Below are positions 1 through 10,140 of a DNA stretch of 64,000 bases, one piece after another; positions within the stretch are counted from its first letter, which is position 1; each line of letters starts with the position of its first letter. A program made the translations under genes and the position numbers. The stretch is from Agroathelia rolfsii (taxonomy: Eukaryota > Basidiomycota > Agaricomycetes > Amylocorticiales > Amylocorticiaceae), in the NCBI GenBank assembly GCA_018343915.1, contig JABRWF010000002.1, positions 2,790,001 through 2,854,000 of the forward strand, written 5' to 3'. The notes beneath the pieces were generated by a model that saw only the letters and a list, made by a program, of their open reading frames with translations, did not search any database and was not told where the DNA came from.

Positions 1-393
1 GCTATATTTCTGAGAGAAGAAATGCATTATGACAGCAAAGACCAAGAGTATAGGATACTAATGCCGATGTGAGAGATAGAGTACAAAGAGAATATGGAGC
101 GGAGCGGTGTCTACAAATCCGACCGACTTGTGATTTCCTACTCCGTAAGTCCTACGGCATTTGTAGAACTCCGCTCGGGCCGGCTGAAGACGTCTATTGA
201 TTGGCTAATGCCAGGTGCTGTTTCTCAATTCACTTGTGCTGTCGGATGTACGCTACAACTATCTCAAATATACGCTCACAGGACGACATCAGAAAAATGA
301 TATTAAGCCTAACAATACAAGTTATTCATCTCTACAATCGCATCTAGTAAATATTACTCGAACATATTTCTAAATAGCTATAAACCAGTAGCA
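1..393. other. Left-edge intergenic, no gene seen
   Basis: AT-rich sequence downstream of the minus-strand MBL-fold gene. I find no open frame with family-like sequence and no RNA gene; it probably holds the 3' UTR and terminator of that gene. Confidence 0.5.
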
Positions 394-1852
394 TCAACTA
401 TAGGTGTTATCAACGACAGTGCCATCCGGTGATATCAGAATGCGAAGACCATCGTGAGCTGGACGCAGCCAGATCGACTTCCCATTTTCGACGAGGTCGA
501 TCCCCTTTCTTTCTTTATCCGAAAGATTTGGATAAAGCTGCTCCCGCTCCTGGGGCTCCATGCCGACTAGCTCACCAATAGTAGTATAATCTTCGTGAGA
601 TAACTCATGAGAGAAACCAGTGAGATATGTCCGCCGGGCGCCAAGCCTCCTTGCAATAGAAACGGACTGAGGAAGACCCAAATGAGATGTATGTTTTTGC
701 AGTCTAAGGCAGTCCAATATAAACACTGGAGTGGTCACTTCTTCTAGAAGAAGGCTCCAAACATCCTCGGGTATATGAGAGGTGTCGGATATGTAGACAA
801 AATCACGGAATTTGAATCCTAGGGAAAAGTAAGGAGTGACAGCCGTGGCAGATACAGCCTGTAGCTTAACGTTGAGTTCGCTCGGGGCAGCTTCCTGGGG
901 ATGAGCGTTCTCAGGTGGTGTGGGCGCAGTGCCGGTGGACGGTGTATGAGCCGGGCTAGGAAGGTATGTGACTTCAGGAATCGGACAAACAGAGAAGACC
1001 CGACCGTGATGTACTGGTTGAATCCAACGTGTCATAAAAAAAGCGGCAACAATAGAGATGACAACACATACCAGAAAAGGGGGTGACCCTTACGCCAGTG
1101 TCAGCAATTTCAAACGATGTTTGATCATCAATGATATTCCATTTAAACTCGGGAACCTAAAAGAAGTTAAGAAATAGCTGGTAAGAATATCTATGTACTT
1201 ACGTCTCCACCACCCGAAGCATACTCCTTTGTAACCAAGTAAGGGAATGATCTTTGAACCTCGGTAAATGTCGATCGAGACACGTATAATTCAATGTGCG
1301 ATTGAATGTTATTGTGAAGCGTCCAACCTATAACGAGTTAAGCTCGACAACAATCGGAGTCACGATTATCATGCACTTACCACGCAGGTCATCAAGACCA
1401 TTCATGGCTATTAAATTTTTTATTGAATTTCGACAAGTCATTAAGACTACGATGCCGAGCTTACCATCAGCATGTGCATGGGTTATAAGGACGGCATCTA
1501 TCTTTCGAAGACCGTACTCAGGAAACCACTCAATTGCAGCTTCACGAAAGTTTTTCCCGACATCTATGACGATTGTTCTGAAGTTTCTGAATAAGCGGCC
1601 ACCATTGAATCAGGCACTGCGTTATTATACGTACACAGGTTGACTGTCCTTCCCTTTACATCTCACGACAGCGGACGTATTCCGGCGAATGTTTTTCTTT
1701 CCCTCTGGCTTACGAGTAGAGAGACAAGTTTGGCATGGCTTAGTGCCAGGCGGTGCGGTCAAGCATTCGATGTTGGGAATACTGGAAGAAGTACCAGTGC
1801 CGAGGAAGATAAGCTCAGTACTGACAGAGTTCGTGAAATAAGTCGAAGACAT
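394..1852 (-). CDS. Metallo-beta-lactamase-fold hydrolase
   Basis: Probable metal-dependent hydrolase of the MBL superfamily, resembling the PhnP-like fungal group that includes fission yeast SPCC777.06c. The N-terminus has the first-strand signature GTGTSSSIPNIECLT followed by CQTC and an NTSAVVR segment. The next exons give DAVLITHAHADG and MNGLDDLR, that is the HxHxD metal-binding motif with the glycine-rich loop. The last exon has FVYISDTSHIPE, with the bridging Asp, and a downstream FSHELSH segment that supplies late His ligands. A Pro/Thr/Ala-rich insertion (around 900-960) precedes the bridging-Asp strand and looks lineage-specific. At least four introns; the start is the first ATG before the first beta strand. 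Family assignment is firm, substrate unknown. Its upstream gap separates it from DRG2, which lies on the same strand. Confidence 0.8.
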
Positions 1853-2398
1853 GGTAAGAGAAGTCTAGAGGCAATAGCCAGAGGTTGGGGCCTGTCGCAA
1901 ATACAGATTGCACAGGGGGGTTATAAATCATTTTCGTGATCCCTTGATGGGTATTTCAGGTTATCCGAAACAGGTAACCGCGATCGGAAACGGGCAATCG
2001 CCGTGGCGTAATTATATGCCGCGCAACGCCATTTGAGTAATGCTGTGAATGTGGCGCGATGATATATTTGATTGCGAAATATAGTCATCATCAACACGGT
2101 CGTACGATCGAAAGATGAGTTGAGGTTGAAGGAAAGATATGGCATCCCCGAAGCATTCACCCTGCCTAGCTGTCAAGTCTAAGAGAGGACCAAACAGATA
2201 AGCTATTGAACATGGCACTTCCCCCAAATTGGAAGTGTTTTTCAGCTTCTTATCATGATCATAGGTCTTATCATGATGAATGATGCATGATGGCTCGAAC
2301 AAACCTCAGACCAGGAACTACATAATCACACCGCCGGTAATTCAGTTATGATTCTGATCCTACGCATGCTACATACGAAACTACAAAAAGCCTTCCCC
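1853..2398. other. Intergenic: MBL-gene promoter and DRG2 3' end
   Basis: About 550 bases between the start of the MBL-fold gene and the stop of DRG2, both on the minus strand. Open frames here are short and lack family-like sequence. It should contain the DRG2 3' UTR and the promoter of the MBL-fold gene; I see no specific element that I can defend. Confidence 0.5.
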
Positions 2399-4554
2399 TT
2401 ATTTTGTGAAAACTGTATCGGATTGCATTTAAATACGCCCCGTGCATGGTATGGACGAGAGCGCTCACTTGATACGACATCTTCGTCTTGAACAAGATGG
2501 TTGAGACTGACTTTTTGAGCATGAGGAGAGAATTTGGACGATTTTCCCTGTGATAACCAGCGTCAGAAATGACTATTATACATAATACAAGTGTATGCTT
2601 CGCCATACCCTAAAAGTAATAGGTGTTTAATCATCTGTGAAGGAGATCGTATAGAAAGAGAGACTTACCAGACAAGCCCATACTTGAAATTTTCGGCCAA
2701 TGATCGATGAATACCATTGCACACAGTCTATTTAATTCTCATCAGTAGGGTTTTTAACAGGAAGATATTAGGAATTGATTGGGCCTGACTTCAATGGTAG
2801 CGCCCTTCCTTAGACACACAGGGTCATCTAGATCAGGACGAGATCCGCGTTTCTTAGTATATACCTTGACGAGTCCCAGTTCTGCCCACATGCGTTCTAC
2901 CAGGTAGTCCAAACTACAGATAAAAATGATAATTGAATCCCAGAAGCGGAAGGATTACAAGACACTTACTTGAGGTCCATTTCACAACTGATAACAACTG
3001 TGTATGGCTCACGAGCCAGTTTATCCATCTGTTCCAGACTAATGGCATCGATTTTGTTGTAGACATCTGTAGGGGAGTTTCAGGAATCAGCTTGAGTGAG
3101 CGAGTTTGAGATATTACATAGACAAGGAATGTATTTTCGTGTTCCTAGATGTAGATAGTAAGTTATTGTATAGGTAATATATGAGATTCAGGTTTACCGA
3201 TGAGAACATCAATGAATTCGTCCGTTGTGATCTACTCACAAGATCAGTAAGGAGCAAATCCACACAAGGATAAACATTTACATCTTCTCGAATCATGATG
3301 TCACAGTTATGCAGTTTATCTGAAGAGATTGAGCCTGAGCAACAGTGTATCGAAGAATTGGACTATTTACATCCTGCAAGAATAGTGCGGATGGTTTTTT
3401 CATCGGTTTTAGTCAGCTTTACTGTTGTGTTCAGCTAAGAATATATGTCAGTCGCCGAATCATATCGATGACAACAGCCTCACAGTAATCTAAAAACAAA
3501 ATGATTAGCGTGATTGAAATTCTTAGGCGTCAAAAAACCATACCCCGCCAGTTGTCTTTTTCTTGAACACGACGTCGGGCTTCCTCTTATTCAACCGAAT
3601 ACCGACCGCATCAAGCTCCTTTTCGAGTAGGAAACGCTGCTCCTCGGATTTGGTGGCGTCCAGCATGATTAGGATTAGATCCGCCGTCTTCGCGGCTATC
3701 GTATATTTAATATACATGTTTCCATGAAACCAAGTTTGAAGACTCACTGGAGACTACTTGCCGACCACGGCCTCGGCCTAAAGCCCAAGATTAGTCACAC
3801 TAATTGTCATGAAAATGCTGCGATCGTGCCTTCTGAGGCTCCTTCTACAATACCAGGCAGATCAAGTAACTGAATGCGAGCTCCTTGATATTCGATAACA
3901 CCAGGAATGGCCTAAAGAGTAATTTTGAGTGATGATACTCCAGAGTATGCAACGGGTAACAAGCGCTGACAGTCAAAGTAGTGAACTCGTATGCAGCAGA
4001 TTCGGATGCGGTGTGTGTTGTCTTGCTTAACAAAGTAGACTAATGGTGCCTGTAAGTAGGGCAGAGACAAGCCAGATAAAAACGTTCTTTTTTACTCTAC
4101 CTTTCCGACAGAAGGGAATCCTATCAGCGCGACCCTCGCATCTCCAGCTTTTTGAACATCAAAGCCGACGCCAACAGGCCCAGATTTCGACGTAGGCTCC
4201 AGCAGCTGTGCACGATAACGCGCGAGCTTGGCTTTCAAAAGACCAAGATGGTACTCAGTAGCCTAGATACATAGCATGAAATAAGGCGATGGTGATGAAT
4301 ATAAGATTTAATCCACGATAACCTTGTTCTTCTGTGCTACGGCGGAACAGTCAGATCTTACTCTTGGGAATTAACCCGAGACCTTACTTCGAGCCATCTC
4401 GGCTATGAGTGAGGAACACATTAGATGTAATTCATCATTCATTGGGAAGGCTTCATACCCTCAATCTCCTTGATCTGAGCACAGTCATTAGTATACATTG
4501 AAACCGTGACAATACTCAAATTGATAATCTTGTTACTTTTTCTACTACACCCAT
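2399..4554 (-). CDS. DRG2: DRG-family GTPase, DRG2/Rbg2 type
   Basis: Cytoplasmic translation-associated Obg/DRG GTPase. The N-terminal helix ([31 protein letters not shown]) is split over tiny exons and matches DRG2 rather than DRG1. Then come [22 protein letters not shown] (the P-loop, G1), AAYEFTTLT (switch region), [20 protein letters not shown] and [19 protein letters not shown] (the G4 NKID) and the TGS domain ([21 protein letters not shown]). The C-terminus reads NFKYGLVW, then [29 protein letters not shown] and a TAA stop, which aligns with the conserved end of DRG2 proteins. Joining VW to GKSS in frame requires a one-nucleotide exon at 2609 between introns 2610-2668 and 2548-2608. 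The final coding exon holds 14 nt. In yeast Rbg2 partners Gir2; no partner gene lies nearby. Confidence 0.88.
2609..2609 (-). other. DRG2: Putative 1-nt micro-exon of DRG2
   Basis: The upstream exon ends in ...GTC TG at 2669, followed by a GTAAGT donor; the intron closes with TTTTAG at 2610. The base at 2609 (G on the minus strand) is followed at once by a second donor, GTATGG (2608), whose intron closes with CACAG at 2548. Keeping this G completes the Trp codon TGG and puts the next exon in the GKSSKFSP frame of DRG2. Skipping it shifts the frame to WENRPNSLL, which does not match the family. Seen in sequence; its use in mRNA is inferred. Confidence 0.6.
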
Positions 4555-4959
4555 GGTTCTGGACGTATTTAGATATTATAGTGCGTGTTTTGTGGCCTTG
4601 AAGTTCGAAGAAGACGTATCAATCAGGTTGAGCTTAACAGGTCAAGTCACGGTTCAAGTGAGTTGGGCAGAATCAGAGAACGCTGATTGAATGGCCAATC
4701 TTTGCTTCCGTTTATGATGAAGTCAACACTATGCCATTACGTTAACGCTACTAATATCACCAAAATGCTATTTCCGTATCGAGCAGGATATGCATGGGTC
4801 ATTGATGCAGTAGTCCCAATCCCAAAAAACATTGGTGTTACGATAAAATTACTGGATGAGATCTTACTTCTCAAGACTTTTCAGAGAAGATCGCTGCTAA
4901 GCTCCAAGATTTGTAGATCGACGCAAGCCACCTGCACCTCTTCCTACGGGAGTTGGAAA
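4555..4959. other. Intergenic: DRG2 promoter and PTH2 3' end
   Basis: About 405 bases between two minus-strand genes, presumably with the PTH2 3' UTR and DRG2 promoter. A plus-strand open frame spans part of it but overlaps the PTH2 end and has no family resemblance. No defined element recognised. Confidence 0.5.
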
Positions 4960-6035
4960 TTACAATAGTTTTAGATGCCCTGTCACTCGGTTGATTAAGC
5001 TCACGGGTCCTAGAATAATGAAATTAGCTAAGGACATAAATGGTCGAGTTCCCGAGCTACCTGGGCCGATTCCGAGAACAGTACGACTTCCTGGTGCAAC
5101 TTGTGTCCTTCCACTACAAATAATTCATAAATGAGTGGACAGTAGATAGTTTATGGCTTCACTTACGCATCCTGTATCGAACGGGCGCACAGGTTAAGGC
5201 TTTTTGCAATTGCTTCTAATTCTAATAAATCATCCTCCGAATTTGCCTTCAAGCAAACTTTTGCTTGTCTAACACGAGGTAGGGAAGGTCACTATGCATG
5301 CTATATATGTCGAGAAGAGACCCATTACCCCAGTCGCTCCCATTGATTTATTATCTATAATGTTATATGTAAGTCAAAGCACTTGAACAAATCGTGGATT
5401 GCATGTGTGACACACCTGTGGGTTTTTCTTGACCAATGTCTTATAACAGGCAAGCGTAGCATGACTTTTCAGAGTAAATCTCAACTCGAAAATGCACCAG
5501 AAAACTATTAGCCAGTTTACCTGCATCTAAAAATGGATTAGAACAAGTCGGTAATTTCTCAAAGAATACATACTGGGCTGCGATTTTACCAGGAGTCATC
5601 TTGAGGTCTGTTCTGACAACAAGGACCTGTACAGAAGTGAAAGGGTCAGGAACATACTCCCATGGCCACCCTCAAAATAACAAACAGACTTACCAATTTG
5701 CATTGTTCAAAAGTAGATGCCTTGACTGCTTCAAGGGAGCCATCAGCAGCTTCCTCCTCGTCTTCATCCTCACTAGCTTCTGAGTCCTGTTCCACATTAT
5801 CCTTCTTCGATTCTTTGCTAGCAGCTTCATATGCGTGGACTGTTTCCAGTTGCTTCTGCATGCGAGCATTATGGGAGCCCAAGTACCAGCCTAAGCCAAC
5901 AGAAGCGGTGACCACGGCAAAAGTGGTAAGTAGTATGGGTGGTGTAAGAAGAGCTAGATGCCCAGAGCTTTAGCACTATAAAATAGCTCGAATTTACAAA
6001 AGCAACACACAGTCCGGAACATTTGGATTCTCCAT
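4960..6035 (-). CDS. PTH2: Peptidyl-tRNA hydrolase 2, membrane-anchored
   Basis: Hydrolyses peptidyl-tRNA released from stalled ribosomes; the eukaryotic type anchors in the mitochondrial outer membrane. After a short exon (MENPNVPD) the protein has a hydrophobic anchor ([20 protein letters not shown]), then [11 protein letters not shown] and an acidic Ser/Glu/Asp-rich linker. The catalytic domain begins near CKLV and contains [14 protein letters not shown], with the conserved Lys of the family, then [55 protein letters not shown] and the terminal VTGHLKLL. These are hallmark PTH2 segments. The first intron uses a GTGTGT donor; alternative donors break the frame before the anchor. It diverges from HAS1 across a 276-bp shared promoter, pairing two translation and ribosome genes. 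Confidence 0.87.
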
Positions 6036-6311
6036 GATTACGATTAAAAACAACGATTATGACCAGGAAATGTTAGTGTATGCACGTGTATAAGTTCAGT
6101 TGCTGGTCACGGTGAAGGCGGTTCCGGCACTTCGTTCGGAAGCAAAACCAGGAATATTTCGAAAAGTTCTTGAAGATTCATTTCAAAGGTTGTTCACCAA
6201 ACGCACCAACGACTACGCTACCGGCAAATATACAAACTCAGACGATACAACTAATCATCAGCCTGACATCAAGGGGAGAGAATATCCGATTCTACCAATT
6301 TGTTGACGATC
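6036..6311. promoter_or_regulatory. Divergent promoter PTH2/HAS1 with E-box
   Basis: A 276-bp gap between the divergent starts of PTH2 and HAS1. It contains a CACGTG E-box at 6083-6088. The shared promoter is inferred from the layout; binding by a bHLH factor is not shown. Confidence 0.5.
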
Positions 6312-8308
6312 ATGGCTCCCGTAGACGAGTCCTCTCAGTCTACCTCCGCTTCTACCTCCCAACAACCTGCAAAAACTAGTGATGCTAGCCAGGAGCGACC
6401 GCCATTCTCCTCGCTTGACCTTTCTGAACCTACAGTAAAAGGGCTTGCCGATATGGGCTTTACAACAATGACTCAGATCCAAGCAAAAGCCATTCCTCCA
6501 CTTTTGGCCGGCAAAGATGTTTTGGGCGCTGCAAGAACAGGATCAGGCAAAACTTTGGCATTCCTTATTCCCGCTATAGAGCTTCTTCATAGGTTGAAGT
6601 TCAAGCCCAGAAATGGTTTATCTATATTCGTTGCCCATGTTTGAGGAGTGTTGCTTATTTTATTATCTAGGTACTGGTATTATCATCATTTCACCGACCC
6701 GAGAGCTCGCCTTACAAATCTTTGGTGTGGCCAGAGATCTTATGGCTCATCATTCGCAGACCTTTGGCATTATTATGGGTGGTGCGAACCTAAGAGCAGA
6801 GCAGGATAAACTGGCTAAGGGTGTCAATCTGCTTGTTGCGACCCCTGGTCGTTTGATGGATCATCTGGAGGTATGTTTTCTCCTTTCAACCAAAATCATG
6901 GACCGCTCATCTTATGATAAACAGCGTGGTGGATGGGTATACAAAAACCTGAAATCCCTCGTTATTGACGAGGCCGATCGTATTTTGGAAATTGGTTTCG
7001 AAGAACAGATGCATAAAATTATTTCTATGTTGCCTAACGGTATGAATATATCTTCTCATTGCCTTTCGTCGCTCATGTACCAAATTGCTGTACAGAGGGT
7101 CGCCAGTCCATGTTGTTCTCTGCCACACAAACAAATAAAGTGCAGGATCTTGCGCGCATATCGCTTCGTCCTGGCCCCCTCTACGTTGATGTCGACAAGG
7201 ACGAAGCATCCAGCACAGTCGCCACACTCTCTCAAGGATACGTCGTTTGTTCATCAGATCGACGTTTCTTGCTCCTTTTCACATTCCTTAAACGGAATCT
7301 CAAAAAGAAGATCGTAGTTTTCTTCTCTTCTTGTAACTCCGTCAAATATCATGCGGAGCTACTTAATTTCATCGATGTACCAGTGCTTGATCTTCATGTA
7401 AGTGCAATATATTCTTCTAAACGTGCTTTACTTAATTCCGTCCTTCTATAGGGAAAACAAAAACAACAAAAGCGAACACATACCTTTTTTGAGTTCTCAA
7501 ACGCCGAGAGTGGTATTCTTCTATGTACTGATGTTGCTGCCCGGGGTCTCGATATTCCAAAAGTAGACTGGATCATCCAGTACGGTAAGTAACAACTTTG
7601 ATTGACACTTGGACTTCTGGATTTATGCATTTCTTCAGATCCTCCCGACGACCCAAGGGACTATATTCATCGTGTAGGGCGTACGGCCAGGGCAGGCAAA
7701 GTTGGAAAGAGTTTGCTCTTCCTACTTGAGAGTGAACTCGGCTTCTTGAGATACCTCAAGGACGCCAAGGTGCCCGTAAATGAATTTAGTTTCCCAGCGA
7801 ACAAGATTGCCAATGTTCAGAGTCAGGTGCGTACTCCCTCCAGTTGCATTGTCTGTTCTTGGCTCACAACTGATCTCCTTTCTAGCTCGAGAAGCTCTTG
7901 CAAAAGAACTACTTCTTGCATCAATCCGCTAGGGATGGTTATAGATCCTATTTGCAAGCCTACGCATCATACTCGCTCAAGAAGATATTCGACATTAATG
8001 CTCTCGACTTGACAAAGGTTGGCAAGTCCTTTGGGTTCTCTGTACCACCACGTGTCAACGTGAACATGGGTGGCGGAACCTCTAACAAGACCAACCACAA
8101 ACGTCCTCGTGAGATCGATGCTGATGGTGATAATGAAAGTGGATCCGATGCGGAACTGGAAGACGCCGGGGAAGAGGAAGTTTCGAGAAAAGCCGTCCCT
8201 AGCAGAAATGATGGCAAGGCAAGGAGGATAGAGGTGCACGGGAAGAAAAAGGTCTCCAAGGAGGTGTATAGGAAGAATAATGACCGACAGAAGGGGTGGA
8301 GCAGATGA
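6312..8308 (+). CDS. HAS1: DEAD-box RNA helicase of 60S/40S biogenesis
   Basis: Nucleolar ATP-dependent RNA helicase (Has1/DDX18) needed for pre-rRNA processing. Motifs in order: Q-motif region [20 protein letters not shown] with [10 protein letters not shown]; motif [10 protein letters not shown]; Ia PTRELALQ; Ib [29 protein letters not shown], where DEADRIL and GFEEQM are typical of Has1; [48 protein letters not shown]. The C-terminal extension has the Has1-like [19 protein letters not shown] and [20 protein letters not shown], then an acidic stretch and a Lys/Arg-rich nucleolar-type tail ending QKGWSR. About six introns interrupt the helicase core. The ATG at 6312 is the first in frame before the Ser/Thr-rich leader. 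Confidence 0.93.
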
Positions 8309-8628
8309 GTATGGTTTGTGCAATGTATCTGATGCGCTTTATGGTTCTGTAAATCTTTATGGCTGTCGGCACATGGTTTTCACTTGCGCAGCAAAGTGTG
8401 TGCGATGCAATGCAGTAAGTTATGTCGTAATTACCCATGAGATCATGATGAGGGGCTTCTGTGATGTGATGTAACGAGTCGTGACGTTCGTAATCCCGTG
8501 TCACGCTGTTACGTTACGTAGATTCGCGTGCTGTCCTCACAACCTTGAAAACGCTCGACCTTTTCTCACATCTCTTGTTTCACCACCACTGTTGACGAAG
8601 AGTCTCTCTTGACTTCAGCGCACGAAAG
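8309..8628. other. Intergenic HAS1 / TMEM33
   Basis: About 320 bases holding the HAS1 3' UTR and the promoter of the downstream membrane-protein gene. There are TGACG-like and TTACGTAA-like stretches around 8478-8520, then CT-rich sequence just before the ATG. No RNA gene seen. Confidence 0.45.
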
Positions 8629-9818
8629 ATGGCAACCACGCAGGTCTGTGACTAGCTTGTACCTTATTTTCATATTGGAAATTTCCCTTTAACATTCTCC
8701 TATTTTATAGCACTATGTCTGGGCCACCGGACACTTCCTTCTTCTCACATGCGCGTTGCGCTACTTCTTGGCCACAGTGACCTTCAAGACTGTGTCTCCA
8801 TGGTGGTACAAAGGTGAGTGAGCTATACATGTCCACTGCTAATTTTTAGGTGTTAAAGATTGGTGTCATTTTCCTAGCCAGCTTCACAGGCGCGTTGGTC
8901 AGCTATTCTATCGTTTGCTCGTGAGTGGCATTTCCTTTCGCAGGAATGAAATGGTGTCTAACTGACAGGTTGACTAGTAAATCGCTCGGTGTAAGAAAAG
9001 AGACGCTTTGGATCTTTAAACCTGGCTAACGCGTGTCTGAATAGACTCCTCAACCCAACTTGGCGTTTATTAACAACGCTCTTCTGGACGAGGTATATCT
9101 CATTTATTAAGCTTTTTCCGAATAACACTCAGTGTGGGGGTTTTTTATTTTTATTTTAGAATGTTCAATACTTCCTACTCGCTATTTTCTGGTGGACCTC
9201 CAAGCCTGTCCAGGGTACGCGCTGTTGATCCAAACTACGTTGCTGAGGTTGATGAACTAAGTCGGTTTTAGTTGCCCTCCTTCCCTACGCGATTTTCTCT
9301 CTCTTCCATGCTTTGACGTTCACTCGCACGACGATTATGCCCAACTTCCTCCCTCCTGGCCCGCCCGCAACTGCTGGAGGACCTCCCGCTCCTCATCCCC
9401 TTGCCAAGAAGCTCTCTGTTTGGGTCAAATGTGAGGACTCTTTTTTTAACATCAGTCACCTCCCCCTCTTACTCTTTTTTTTTTAATCTAATCAGCCAAC
9501 TATGACTCCGCTATGCGTGTCGTGGCCTACGTCGAGCTTGTAATCCTCCTTCGCGTTGTGCTCGGTGCTCTGACTTTCCAAAACTCGCTGTTGGCACCCA
9601 TCATCTTTGCGCACTTCCTGAGACAGCGCTACTACCATAGTGCCTTCACTCGCAACGCTGTCGCCGTCGTGAAAGCAAGGCTTGACGCGTACATTGATAA
9701 CGACGGTGTTCCCCCTGTTGCCAGGCAGGTCTGGACCCAGGCCAAGAACCTGATTGGTAAGTGGGGTGGCTCGATCTTGGTGCCTGCAGATGCGCAGGCA
9801 GCTCCCAGGAGACAGTGA
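8629..9818 (+). CDS. POM33: TMEM33/Pom33-family membrane protein
   Basis: Multi-pass protein of the TMEM33/Pom33/Tts1 family, which shapes tubular ER and assists nuclear pore insertion. Exon 1 encodes only MATTQ; later exons give HYVWATGHFLLLTCALRYFL, SFTGALVSYSIVCS, FINNALLDENVQYFLLAIFW, VALLPYAIFSLFHALTFTRT and, in the last exon, VVAYVELVILLRVVLGALTF plus PIIFAHFLRQRYYHSAFTRN. The LLPYAIFSLFHALTFT and FAHFLRQRYY segments are the best family matches. A Pro-rich loop (LPPGPPATAGGPPA) sits between membrane segments. Seven introns; one exon (8969-8990) is only 22 nt. The tail is hydrophilic and basic, as in the family. Gene symbol by family resemblance. Confidence 0.8.
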
Positions 9819-10140
9819 TTGGATAAAGCTAGATTGGAGCCAGTCTCGGTTTTCGTATTTGTTTTTGGATGTAATTCCTCCAAGGCTACAGATTGAAATG
9901 ACATTAATGTGTGATTGCTACACCGCGTGCGGCGAAAGGGGCTGCCTGGGAAATTTTAAATAAATAAATAAAACGTGGACCGCACATGGTAAATGCATCG
10001 TCATTCGCGTGTCGGTTGGGCATAAATGGAGCGGATAAGAGACTGTGCCGAGTTCCGAACCGACGCGCTTCACAGGCAACTACAGTCGACTTTTGGACGA
10101 GCAGCGGCCACTGGCAGCCTCCACTTCTAGTACATAGTAC
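9819..10140. other. Intergenic TMEM33 / CBS-PB1 gene
   Basis: About 320 bases: an AT-rich 3' flank with TAAATAAATAAATAAA near 9957-9972, probably the polyadenylation region of the TMEM33 gene, then the promoter of the next gene. Nothing else recognised. Confidence 0.45.

Noticed and set aside
94..300. Plus-strand 68-codon open frame at the left edge
   Set aside because: No family resemblance and no splice or promoter support; treated as chance.
1296..1939. Plus-strand open frames opposite the MBL-fold gene
   Set aside because: Antisense shadows of exons with a clear HxHxD hydrolase signature on the other strand.
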